Position numbers and translations under genes: made by a program
In this document: positions 1-8,238 of the stretch, in pieces
Layout of the letters: each line of letters starts with the position of its first letter
Numbering within the stretch: the first letter of the stretch is position 1
Notes under the pieces: generated by a model
Databases searched by the model: none
What the model saw: the letters and a program-made list of their open reading frames with translations, nothing else
Told to the model about the DNA's origin: nothing
DNA from: Candidatus Peribacteria bacterium RIFOXYB1_FULL_54_35
GTDB taxonomy: Bacteria > Patescibacteriota > Gracilibacteria > Peribacterales > Peribacteraceae
Assembly (NCBI GenBank): GCA_001787755.1
Contig: MFYJ01000009.1
Span: 1-40,478, forward strand
Length of the DNA stretch: 40,478 bases
Direction: 5' to 3'

Positions 1-53
1 GCCATCAGGAAACACACAAATTCCATAGCGAGTGGTGAGTGTCCAGAACCCGA

Positions 54-85
54 CCGGGTACCCGAACGGAGTGAGTGGTTCCCGG
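54..85. repeat. Hairpin with 9-bp stem and 14-nt loop
   Basis: CCGGGTACC at 54-62 pairs with GGTTCCCGG at 77-85 (one mismatch) around the loop CGAACGGAGTGAGT. A second hairpin at 40119-40150 has a different stem but nearly the same loop, CGAGCGTAGCGAGT. This suggests a dispersed element with a variable stem and a conserved loop. Confidence 0.6.
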
Positions 86-137
86 GAGTGGTGCTGGGCT
101 GGTGCGGGGCAAACAAGGGACATACAATCCGCTTCCT

Positions 138-404
138 ATGTCTTTCTGGTATGTCTACGTTCTGCGCAGTCCAAAAGATCACGATTTCTATGTAGGGTCT
201 ACCAATAATCTGAAGCGCCGGATGCAGCAGCATCGGCAGGGAGAGAACGTTTCCACAGCAAAACGACTACCTGTCGAACTCATGTTCTTTGAGGGGCATC
301 GTTCCAAGGATGATGCACTACGGCGCGAAAAGTATTTCAAGACAACAGAGGGGAGAATAACGCTACGACAGATGCTACGAGGTGGTTTGGGGAGTAAAGT
401 GTAG
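138..404 (+). CDS. GIY-YIG family endonuclease domain protein
   Basis: An 88-residue single-domain protein of the UvrC/Slx1-type GIY-YIG superfamily, as small stand-alone members usually are. It begins FWYVYVLRS, where YVY is the first motif strand, and continues to DFYVGSTNNLKRRMQQH, with YVG as the second half of the motif and the Arg and His positions that follow it. The RREKYFKTTEGR block near the C-terminus is the usual end of this subfamily. I chose the ATG at 138 because conserved sequence begins there; an upstream in-frame ATG at 75 would add residues encoded by repeat-like DNA. These small proteins are often of unknown function and scattered next to mobile or repeated DNA, as here beside the hairpin at 54-85. 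The family is clear; the biological role is not. Confidence 0.85.
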   Translation: MSFWYVYVLRSPKDHDFYVGSTNNLKRRMQQHRQGENVSTAKRLPVELMFFEGHRSKDDALRREKYFKTTEGRITLRQMLRGGLGSKV

Positions 405-458
405 GTGCTCGTGGGAATAGACCTGCTTGTATCTACCAGTTCTTCACTTCACTAAAGT

Positions 459-1055
459 ATGGATGTAATCCTCAGTCAACTAAAGGAAATGTTCATGGGT
501 CTTTTTGGAATGTTCAACAAATCAGGCGAGAAAAATATGGGCCTAGCAGCTGATTATACAAAAGAAGAGACCTATCGCGTTTCCAATCTATATATCACTT
601 TAAATGTTGGAGTTTTGTCTGCCTCTTCATTCATTTTCTCCAGCATCAATCTGGCTAAATCTGCGAAGATTTTTGTACCGCTGCTTTTTCTTTCTCTAAT
701 CTCGATTATTCTTGAAATTTTTATTCGGAAAAATACTCTTAAAATTCTCAGAGCTGGTAGCGCCGAGAAAATGAATCATGCCGATAAATATAACACAAAG
801 TTAGCGGAGGCATTTCGCAATAATGCAAATGATGCTATCAAATGCAGTGAAGAAATGGCTAAAGTTGCGATTGCATTTAATGCGGAAAATTTGGGGACGA
901 ACGCTAGTATTAGCTCAAAAATTCAGCCTTATCTGAGGTTGCGAGTATGGTCAGAAGTAATGATTTTTACAGCTGTGTTTTCGCTATTGCTTGTCGCTTT
1001 ATCTCAGCTTGGAATTTTGCAAGCTCTGCTAACTTGCGTGGCGATCCAGCAGTGA
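459..1055 (+). CDS. Hypothetical multi-pass membrane protein
   Basis: A 198-residue protein I do not recognise. It has a short amphipathic N-terminus, two closely spaced hydrophobic helices (about residues 48-66 and 70-90), a polar helical middle section rich in Lys, Glu and Asn (about 95-155), and a C-terminal hydrophobic helix (about 167-192). The arrangement resembles small membrane sensors or effectors with two N-terminal helices, but no motif supports that reading. The gene is visibly richer in A+T than the surface-protein genes that follow, which hints at a different origin. It stands alone on the plus strand after the GIY-YIG gene, 54 nt downstream, and converges with the lipoprotein gene ending at 1160. 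Confidence 0.6.
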   Translation: MDVILSQLKEMFMGLFGMFNKSGEKNMGLAADYTKEETYRVSNLYITLNVGVLSASSFIFSSINLAKSAKIFVPLLFLSLISIILEIFIRKNTLKILRAGSAEKMNHADKYNTKLAEAFRNNANDAIKCSEEMAKVAIAFNAENLGTNASISSKIQPYLRLRVWSEVMIFTAVFSLLLVALSQLGILQALLTCVAIQQ

Positions 1056-1159
1056 CCCACGTGCTTTCCTTTGTCTGGGTGTCGTCCTTTTATAACCCCT
1101 AAAAAATCGCTGAGGTCTTGTTGCCAGACCCGCCCACCCACCTACTCATCCCCGCCCTT

Positions 1160-1774
1160 TCACTCCACTGCCATCGCTGGCTTCTCGCCCCCCACGCCGA
1201 GCGCGTCGAATCCGCCGATCATCTCGTCCAGGATTTCGCCGTACCGTGCGGTGGAGGAACTGCGGACATGCGCGGTCGAGACAAAGATCCTGCCGTCGCG
1301 CAGCAGGTCTCCGATCTCCTTGAAGCGGTACTCCGTCCCGTCATCGGTAAAGCCCCCGCGTGCGATGTACATCCCCGCGAAGGTGCCATTCTCCTCCCTT
1401 TGTTCCTCGTACCCCTCGAGGGAGTAGCGGGCATCCTGGTCAAACCCTGCCCGGATATCCGCGAGCACGGCATCCAGACCGCCCTGTTCCGCGAGGCGTT
1501 GATCGCCGAGTGAGGAAACGATGAACACCGCCTCCCAGTCGGGCGATTCGATGCGCAGGGGCGGGCCCTCGGCGCCCGTGTCATCGGGGATCCATGTGCT
1601 TGGGTACCAGAGCGCATAGCCGTGCGATGGGCTGCGGTAGAGCGTCCATTCCGCCGCCTCGGGCGCCACTTCCGGCGCTGCATCGTCTGCACCGGGGCCT
1701 TCCTGTGTGGGGGCGCAGGCTGGGAGAAAGAGGAGCATCCCGAGTGCGAGCATCGTATTCCGGATAGCGGTCAT
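1160..1774 (-). CDS. Lipoprotein with a PsbP-like domain
   Basis: A 204-residue secreted lipoprotein. The N-terminus has a short positive region, a hydrophobic stretch and the lipobox LPAC, so cleavage should leave a lipid-modified Cys at about residue 19. A low-complexity Pro/Glu/Ala linker follows. The folded part then begins WTLYRSPSHGYALWYPSTW, the opening typical of PsbP/MOG1-like extracytoplasmic domains (aromatic residues around a 'YP..W' turn). The role is unknown; such domains are common in cell-surface lipoproteins. It is 29 nt downstream of the large SLH gene and could be co-transcribed with it, but it also has its own -10 hexamer (TATACT, 1787-1782) 7 nt before the ATG. Domain assignment is by eye. 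Confidence 0.7.
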   Translation of the reverse strand: MTAIRNTMLALGMLLFLPACAPTQEGPGADDAAPEVAPEAAEWTLYRSPSHGYALWYPSTWIPDDTGAEGPPLRIESPDWEAVFIVSSLGDQRLAEQGGLDAVLADIRAGFDQDARYSLEGYEEQREENGTFAGMYIARGGFTDDGTEYRFKEIGDLLRDGRIFVSTAHVRSSSTARYGEILDEMIGGFDALGVGGEKPAMAVE

Positions 1775-1781
1775 TGGTGCG

Positions 1782-1787
1782 AGTATA
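1782..1787 (-). promoter_or_regulatory. -10 hexamer of a leaderless promoter
   Basis: TATACT lies 7 nt upstream of the lipoprotein ATG at 1774 with no Shine-Dalgarno sequence between. Transcription starting about 7 nt after the hexamer would begin at or beside the start codon. No convincing -35 is visible. Confidence 0.5.
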
Positions 1788-1803
1788 CACGATCTCCGGG
1801 CCC

Positions 1804-4800
1804 TTATTTCCAGATGGTGAATTCCACCCGGTCCGTGTCGCTCGGCCCCCCCCGCATCTTGCCGACGACGCCGTCGTCCGTTTTGAAGCAGATGACTGTC
1901 GCGTTGTAGCCGAAGATGATGGCCTCGTGACCGCTCGCGTAGTCGGGGTTATCCCGGCAATCTGCCTCGGTCAGCTCTTCGTAGCGCTTCGTGGGCATGG
2001 CGAATAGTGCGGCACTGCCCTCCCTGCTTGCAGCCTCCAGGTAGGAGTTGCTGATGCCTGCAGCGGGCTGCATGCTGAAACGGAAGTCCCAGGGGCGGTC
2101 GTTCTGATCCCGCCGGTAAACGCCGGCGGAGAAATCATAAAATTTTGAGACCCGGGATAGTCCCTGGAAGAAATCCGAGAGATCGATGGCTCCGGTGATC
2201 TGCTGTCGCACGGGTACGGAGGAGACTGGTCGAGATACCACGGAGGATGAGGTCCCCGCAGGCGTGGGTGAAACCGCGGTCTGTGCGCTGTAGTCGATCT
2301 CCCCCGGCCAGCGCTCGTACTCCATGTACTGGCCGGACCAGTGGCGCGTCATCTTCACGATGTAACCGTCCTCGGTATCGATGCAGACGGTATCGCCCGC
2401 GCCAATTCTCGGTTCGTCGAAGCGCCGCGTCGTCTTTAACTGGCGGATGCAGTCGTCGAGGCGGACGCGGGAGTAGTCCCGGTCTGCCTGGTTGATGCGG
2501 CTGATCCAGCCGTCGCCGTTGTAGACCCAGACCTTCGTCTGATCCGCAACGGGCCCCGGCTTCTCTACGCGGATGTCATAGGACCGGCCATCGGAATAGG
2601 ACATCATCACTTCCTTCGAGAAGTCGAAGTAGATGGTCCACTGGCTGAGGCTGAAGGTACCGGTCCTCTGTGTGCGGCCGTCTACGGATGATTGCGCCGT
2701 GTTCAGAACAGACGAGGGTGCCTGGGAGCTGGAACTCACAGGAAGGGAAGCGGAGGATGGCTGGGCTGTGTTCTGTGTGTTCGCTGTCGGAGCCTTCTTG
2801 CAGACGCCGTTCTCACAGCCGTACTGGCATACTTTGCCCGTATTCAGGATGCTCCCGTATTCACCGCAGTAGAACTCCAGCTGATGTACGGCTTTCCCGT
2901 AATCGACGCATCCGTCCGTCGAGGAGGACTCAATCTCTCCCGTATCGGCATTGCGGATGGAGACGGTGCCCTGCACGTCGAAGTTCTGCCCGTCGTCGCT
3001 GTCTTCGCAGGCGGTGCGCGTGCATGCCCCGTTCCTGCACGTGCTCGCTTCGGGGCATTCCTGTTCGCCGTAGCCGATGTAGAGACCGCGGTCGCAGGAA
3101 TACTCCTTCACGGTCCTCTGGGTCAGGCATTCGTCCTGGAACTCCTGTGCGCGGTCCGGCTGGCCATGGAATGTGCCGTAGATGATGCCCTGTTCAAAGA
3201 GGTTCTCCCCCCCGTCCGAATCATGGCATGCGATAGTCTCGGCGGCACTCGATGCAGCGCCCGTCTGCGGGCACTCATGGTATGCGCTCCCGCTCGCGGC
3301 GCCCCCTCCGGTCTTCACCGTGCCATCCTTAGCGAAGAGGATTACGCCCCACTGGACCCTGCGCTGCGCATTGACGGGTTCCGAGCAATAGGTATCCATC
3401 AGTTTCCTGTATTCCGTATCCGTGCAGCGTGCCCGGATGGATGCGAGACTGTGGTCATCGGTATATGTCACCTTCGCGTACCCGTCTCCGAAGTCCGACT
3501 GATCAGCAGTCGGAGTCGTGATGTTATCCGCCTGTACGATGCAGGCCGCGGTCGGGATGGTTGCAGGCGGAGGAGGGACAGAGGAAACCGGCGCAGCACT
3601 GTGGACAGAACCGCTGAAGTCTCCCCCGGAGAACTTCTGGAGCAGCCGGTCCATCACCACTGCGACCGCCGCGCGGTTGATGGGGTCCTGCACGCCGAAA
3701 TCCCCGGTGGGGTACCCCGTCATGACGCGGAGTGCGTTGACGACGGCTACGTCGGCGAAGAAGGAGTTGCCCGGAGCGACGTCATCGAAGACCTGCGGTC
3801 CGTCAGCCAATTCCTCCCTATCAATCTGGGATTCTCCGATGAGAGGTTCTGCGACCATGGAGACGAGTTTCGCGACAACTCCGCGCAGCGCAGGGTCGTT
3901 CGGCAGGAAGTATGATTCATCGAATCCCCATCCGTTCGCGGCGAACGCGCAGACGGCTTCCTCCATATATTCTCCGGGGAGCACATCCTCGTAGGCATAG
4001 CAGCCGGTTTCTCCCTTTGCGATGAGGTCGGCAGAGCGCAGCATGCGGTAGAGGAGCGTCACCACCTGGCCGCGGGTCACCGGATCTCCCGGGCCGAACC
4101 TTCCGTCGTCATATCCTTTGGTGATGCCTGCCCGGTGCAGCCGTACGATCGCGGGCAGAGCCCACTCCGGCAGAGCATCTGTGAAGGGATTCGTCAGTGT
4201 CTCCGTGATCTCCACCGTCGCAACCGCGCGGTACCCCTCTGCTTCAGCTTCGATCTCTGCCGTTCCCGGTTCCTCACCGGCAGTGACAGTGCACTGCTTC
4301 GACTTCCTGCACCCTTCAAGTGTCACGGGGACACCCCCCCGTGCGGACCACCGCGCCTGCACGGGCATGGTCATGGTGCCGTAGTCTCCTTCGGCGGTGA
4401 GCCGGAGGCTGCCTCCCGCCTCCACGGAGAGCGGATCGTCTGCGTTGATCTGAATGCCGATGAGCCCGTCAGATACCGCGGCGCGGAATGTGTGGAAAGT
4501 GACAGCGGACGCAGCTGTGAGGACGGCCGCAAAGCCGAATGCGACTGCAGTGACGGTGGTCTTTTTCCGGGGACAATGGTGCATGGATGTGGATGGGAAA
4601 TGTTGAGAACGAGTATTGTGATTTGCATGGCTCCGCGAGCCACGGCTTGTGATTTCTCTATGTTCCATCTGGTGCCAGAGTAGGAGAACGGCGACGTTGG
4701 AGCAGAGGAGGAGCAGTGCCGCGGCAAAGGGAGCTGTTTCTGTCAGGGAGGAGATGACGATGTTTCCCGGGAGCATCCGCAGCATGGCGGCGAAGAGGAG

Positions 4801-5139
4801 AAAAGTGGCGAGAATTTGCATGCAGGCCGCCCCCTTGAGGAACATTGCATGCCGTGCGGTGCCAAGCAGGATCAGTGCGACGGCGACGCTGAGTGCGAAG
4901 GCGGCGAAGAGCGCATTGCCTTGGAAAAGTACGGTGATGCCTGTCACAGGGCCTCCCCGGCTTGCCGGAATCCATGGGAGCAGCAGGGAGAGGAGTACGA
5001 ATGTATCCATGGCGGCGGTCGCGCGACGGAGTTCCGCTGCGCGCTTTTCCCCATGGGCGTAGTAGTACCGCGGCAGGAGCCAGGCGCAGAGGAGGGAGAG
5101 AGCGATCCAGAAGCCGATGGTTGGCAGGAGCGACTGCAT
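1804..5139 (-). CDS. SLH-domain surface protein fused to an N-terminal multi-pass membrane segment
   Basis: A continuous 1111-codon frame with two unlike parts. Residues 1-160 hold about five hydrophobic helices and look like a separate small membrane protein. From Met186 (ATG at 4584) the protein resembles the paralogue at 5158-8169: Lys-rich start, signal helix, a bacterial Ig-like segment beginning near 230, then three SLH repeats (about 317-365, 380-430, 449-497) with 'GYDDGRFGPGDPVTRG'-type signatures. SLH repeats usually bind pyruvylated cell-wall polysaccharide. Residues 638-706 and 711-780 are two copies of a Cys-rich 'C.DSDgG.N...G' domain, followed by a Ser/Pro linker and two similar C-terminal modules. 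The first ATG is 18 nt after the upstream stop, consistent with an operon. Either the product is a true fusion, or a second protein starts at 4584. Confidence 0.85.
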   Translation of the reverse strand: MQSLLPTIGFWIALSLLCAWLLPRYYYAHGEKRAAELRRATAAMDTFVLLSLLLPWIPASRGGPVTGITVLFQGNALFAAFALSVAVALILLGTARHAMFLKGAACMQILATFLLFAAMLRMLPGNIVISSLTETAPFAAALLLLCSNVAVLLLWHQMEHREITSRGSRSHANHNTRSQHFPSTSMHHCPRKKTTVTAVAFGFAAVLTAASAVTFHTFRAAVSDGLIGIQINADDPLSVEAGGSLRLTAEGDYGTMTMPVQARWSARGGVPVTLEGCRKSKQCTVTAGEEPGTAEIEAEAEGYRAVATVEITETLTNPFTDALPEWALPAIVRLHRAGITKGYDDGRFGPGDPVTRGQVVTLLYRMLRSADLIAKGETGCYAYEDVLPGEYMEEAVCAFAANGWGFDESYFLPNDPALRGVVAKLVSMVAEPLIGESQIDREELADGPQVFDDVAPGNSFFADVAVVNALRVMTGYPTGDFGVQDPINRAAVAVVMDRLLQKFSGGDFSGSVHSAAPVSSVPPPPATIPTAACIVQADNITTPTADQSDFGDGYAKVTYTDDHSLASIRARCTDTEYRKLMDTYCSEPVNAQRRVQWGVILFAKDGTVKTGGGAASGSAYHECPQTGAASSAAETIACHDSDGGENLFEQGIIYGTFHGQPDRAQEFQDECLTQRTVKEYSCDRGLYIGYGEQECPEASTCRNGACTRTACEDSDDGQNFDVQGTVSIRNADTGEIESSSTDGCVDYGKAVHQLEFYCGEYGSILNTGKVCQYGCENGVCKKAPTANTQNTAQPSSASLPVSSSSQAPSSVLNTAQSSVDGRTQRTGTFSLSQWTIYFDFSKEVMMSYSDGRSYDIRVEKPGPVADQTKVWVYNGDGWISRINQADRDYSRVRLDDCIRQLKTTRRFDEPRIGAGDTVCIDTEDGYIVKMTRHWSGQYMEYERWPGEIDYSAQTAVSPTPAGTSSSVVSRPVSSVPVRQQITGAIDLSDFFQGLSRVSKFYDFSAGVYRRDQNDRPWDFRFSMQPAAGISNSYLEAASREGSAALFAMPTKRYEELTEADCRDNPDYASGHEAIIFGYNATVICFKTDDGVVGKMRGGPSDTDRVEFTIWK

Positions 5140-5157
5140 GGTGGTCCGGGGATGACC

Positions 5158-8100
5158 TCACTCGCCGGAACAAGGCGGAATGTTGGCAGCTTCGTATTTT
5201 GCCGCCTGTTCCTTCATTGCCCTCGCAATGAGGTCGTTTGTGGTCTGGAAGATTTCCTGGCTGGAGCGCAGCATGCAGGAGGGGTCTTGGATCGTGAAGG
5301 CGTCCTCGTCATTGAATGGTCCGCATTCATAGCGCCTGGTCACCGTTGAGGATTCCTCCGAGGTTTCCGAGGAATGATTCCAGGGGACTTCCGCACACTG
5401 CCCCGCACTGCGCGATGTCCAGGTGTCCACTGTGCGCCGGATCGTCACGCGGACGGGTATGTCCATCCCTTCGAGAATCTTCGGCCAGCTGTCAATGAGT
5501 GTCTGCAGTGCGTCGAGGACGTGGTCCTTGCTCAGGTACGACGGGTTCGCTTCGATGCCGGCGAGTCCCGCCACAAATTCAGCGACCATCGCAATCCGTT
5601 CGCCGGGACCCTCCAGCCCTCCTGCAAGGAGGCTTGCCCAGTCGATGGCCTGCATCCACTGCCGGAAGCCGTCGAACGATTTCTGATCGAAGTACTCCCC
5701 GTATCCGCCCCAGTCAATCTTTACGCCGGTTTCGCCCGCGAAAGAAACTTCGTAGCATTGTTTGACGAACGTGCGGACACTCCCTGCGCAGCAATCACTG
5801 CCTGCCTGTGTGCCCGGCGGGATCTCGCCTTTGTCTTCCCGCACATGTGCGGCCGAGCGCATGCGCTTCCATTCCAGCTCGTGCTGATTCCACTCCTCCA
5901 GCCGTTTGATGCGCGCTCGTTCGTATGCTTCCCTCTTCTGCGCCTCCTGTTTCTGCTCACAATCGTAGAGGCGATTGTACGCGGCTGAGGCTGCGGCTTC
6001 CGCTGAGCTCAATTCCCGCTTGAGAGCCTCATACTGCTCGATCAGTGAGTTATATTCGGCATTTAATTGCTGAAGTTTCTGCTGGAGCGATCCTATTTCA
6101 TCCAGCGCTTTCACGTATTCGGGGGCGCGTTCTGTCTTTCCCTGGTTGTCTCTGCTCAGCGGATACCCTTCGTTGTCCAGTAAGCCGAATTTCGCATAAT
6201 TTTCCTTGAGTTGCTTCCAGTTGCGTAGATTAACAAGGCGTTGCAGCGCTTCTTCGACGATGGAGAGTTCTTCCTCCAGATGCTGTCCGCGGGCCACAAT
6301 TCCGTCCCGTGCAGTATTCTCCCGCTCGAGTGCTTCCCGGGCGCGGCTCGCGCGTTCTCCCGCCTCACGCGCTGCCTGCTTAAGTTCGCTGCAGTCAATG
6401 AGAGGTTCTGGAGCGCCGCCGCCGGCTTCTCCTGCAGCTCCGTTTGCTGCACGGTGTTCCATCTGGGCGAGGAGCTGGCCGTTCTTGCCGACCGCATTGA
6501 GGGCGACGTTCTGATTCTGCCATTGCTGCTGAAGGAGCGGTCCGTTGACACTGCAGCCGCTCGGGCCGCGGCAGACGAATTCCGGATCGCCGGAGATCTG
6601 CTCCTGCCACACCGTCTGTCCTTCCACGGAGAGCGTGACGGTGATGGGGAGCTGCTTTGTCATGTCCGTTCCTTCACTCCCGACGATGAGGTGTGGCCTC
6701 TGCCCGAATGGGAGGTCGGAGACCGGCTGCCCCTGCCTGTCCAGGAGTTCCCACGCCCCGAGTGTCTGCGGACGGTTGGGGCAGCGGGATCCGTAGGTGA
6801 TGGGCAGGCGGTCGGTTTCTTCCATGAGTGGATTCCCGCATGCGTTTCCTGTGAGGTCGTCCCGCCGCACGTCGCCTGGCTCGCAGGTGTTGCCCGCGAA
6901 GGGGATGTAGAAGCGGTCGGCATCGGTGGCCGGGCATGCCTCGCAGCAATCTGCCGGAGTCAGAGGCGCGGAGTCCGAGGGTCTCTCATCTGCCGGAGCA
7001 TCGTCTTCTGGCTTGCACTGATCATCAGTCGGCGCAGGAAGGGAAAGGTACTGCTGCGCGTCCACTGGTGCGAGGGTTGGTCCCCCTGCAAGCGGGCGCG
7101 GTACCACCGACGGTGCTCCCTGGTGTGTGGGAGGACCCGGCTGGATCGCATTCACATCAAAGTCTGCGTTTGGCAGCGCCTTGAGGGCGCGGTCCACGAC
7201 CGCGGCTGCCGCTGCTCTGTTGAGCGGATCTTCACCGCCGAAGTCGCCGTTCGGGTACCCCGTCATGATGCCTGCGCGCTGCAGGAGTGCGGAGGAATAG
7301 AAGTAGGGGGATTCCACCGGGACGTCCCCGAACACGGGGGAAGAGTCCGGCTGTCCGAAACTTTCTATGAGAGTCTGTCCAATGGATACCGCAAGGAATT
7401 GTGCGGTGTCTGCGCGCGTCGCGATGTCATCAGGGCGGAGAGCCACCTTCGGTTCTATCCACCCGCGGTTTCCAAATGCGCACGCGGCGGCGTAAGCGTA
7501 GTGGGATGTTGGGACATCCTTGAGTGTCCACTGGCAGGGTTCATCCGGCTGCACGGCTCTTAAGCCTGTGAGCATGCGATGGATGAGCGTGACGATCTGC
7601 CCGCGTGTGAGCGGATCCCCCGGTCCGTAGCGGCCGTCGTCATACCCGCGCACAATGCCCCGGCGATGGAGGCGCACGACAGAAGGGAGCGCCCAGGAGG
7701 GGAGCTCATCGCTGAAGGGATTCTTCAGCGATTCTTCGATGGTGATCTTCGTGATGGCGATGGCTTCTCCGTCTCCCACCTGCGCCTGGATCACGGCGAC
7801 CCCCGCCTCATCTCCCGCGCGGAAGTCGCAGGTTTTGCTCCGCTCGCATCCTTCGAGGACTGCAGGGACTTCGCTCTCGAGGAAGAACCAGTCCGCCCGC
7901 ACGGGCATGGTGGCGGTGCCGAAATCCCCTTCGGCAGTGAGCCGCAGAGTGCCTCCTGCTTCGATGCTCGGCTGCTCCGGTGTGATCTTGAGTCCCCGCA
8001 GGGAATCATCGATGACCGAAGCGGTGCGGAATGTCGAGGCGGTCTCAGTTGTCGGGGTCGCGTTGTCCTCATACACGGACCACGCTGCTGCACCTGTCGC

Positions 8101-8169
8101 AGCCGATGCGACGAGTGCCGTGAAAATCCACGCGCGGCCGGATCGCAGAAAAGCGGTCTTCTTCTTCAT
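5158..8169 (-). CDS. SLH-domain surface protein with a coiled-coil stalk
   Basis: A 1003-residue exported protein. A Lys-rich start and hydrophobic helix (about 12-31) form the signal or anchor. Residues 58-145 are an Ig-like segment very similar to that of the downstream paralogue. Three SLH repeats follow (about 150-200, 215-262, 278-328), with the signatures GYDDGRYGPGDPLTRG and TGYPNGDFGGEDPLNR. A Cys-containing region (about 384-545) leads to a long Glu/Arg/Gln-rich coiled coil at about 592-790 and a C-terminal domain with several Cys. The likely role is a cell-wall-attached surface fibre or structural protein. It is first of a probable three-gene operon (8169 to 1160) and is divergent, by 47 bp, from the O-antigen-ligase-like gene. 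The promoter is at 8210-8238. There is no Shine-Dalgarno; a C-rich leader similar to that before codon 186 of the paralogue precedes the ATG. Confidence 0.88.
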   Translation of the reverse strand: MKKKTAFLRSGRAWIFTALVASAATGAAAWSVYEDNATPTTETASTFRTASVIDDSLRGLKITPEQPSIEAGGTLRLTAEGDFGTATMPVRADWFFLESEVPAVLEGCERSKTCDFRAGDEAGVAVIQAQVGDGEAIAITKITIEESLKNPFSDELPSWALPSVVRLHRRGIVRGYDDGRYGPGDPLTRGQIVTLIHRMLTGLRAVQPDEPCQWTLKDVPTSHYAYAAACAFGNRGWIEPKVALRPDDIATRADTAQFLAVSIGQTLIESFGQPDSSPVFGDVPVESPYFYSSALLQRAGIMTGYPNGDFGGEDPLNRAAAAAVVDRALKALPNADFDVNAIQPGPPTHQGAPSVVPRPLAGGPTLAPVDAQQYLSLPAPTDDQCKPEDDAPADERPSDSAPLTPADCCEACPATDADRFYIPFAGNTCEPGDVRRDDLTGNACGNPLMEETDRLPITYGSRCPNRPQTLGAWELLDRQGQPVSDLPFGQRPHLIVGSEGTDMTKQLPITVTLSVEGQTVWQEQISGDPEFVCRGPSGCSVNGPLLQQQWQNQNVALNAVGKNGQLLAQMEHRAANGAAGEAGGGAPEPLIDCSELKQAAREAGERASRAREALERENTARDGIVARGQHLEEELSIVEEALQRLVNLRNWKQLKENYAKFGLLDNEGYPLSRDNQGKTERAPEYVKALDEIGSLQQKLQQLNAEYNSLIEQYEALKRELSSAEAAASAAYNRLYDCEQKQEAQKREAYERARIKRLEEWNQHELEWKRMRSAAHVREDKGEIPPGTQAGSDCCAGSVRTFVKQCYEVSFAGETGVKIDWGGYGEYFDQKSFDGFRQWMQAIDWASLLAGGLEGPGERIAMVAEFVAGLAGIEANPSYLSKDHVLDALQTLIDSWPKILEGMDIPVRVTIRRTVDTWTSRSAGQCAEVPWNHSSETSEESSTVTRRYECGPFNDEDAFTIQDPSCMLRSSQEIFQTTNDLIARAMKEQAAKYEAANIPPCSGE

Positions 8170-8209
8170 ACGGGAGATGGGAATGGATGTGGAGAACTGC
8201 TAACCTCCC

Positions 8210-8238
8210 ATTATACATGAATACACTCACCCGTTCAA
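8210..8238 (-). promoter_or_regulatory. Sigma70-type promoter of the SLH operon
   Basis: On the minus strand TTGAAC (8238-8233) and TATAAT (8215-8210) are 17 nt apart, predicting a start near 8203 and a 5' leader of about 34 nt. The -10 overlaps the start region of the divergent gene at 8217, so the two genes may be expressed in competition. Confidence 0.6.

Noticed and set aside
2692-3915. A 407-codon plus-strand frame opposite the SLH gene
   Set aside because: It is a shadow of the SLH coding strand; the opposite strand shows clear SLH repeats with family signatures.
6241-7563. A 440-codon plus-strand frame opposite the second SLH gene
   Set aside because: Same reason: no recognisable domain, and the minus strand encodes SLH repeats and a coiled coil.
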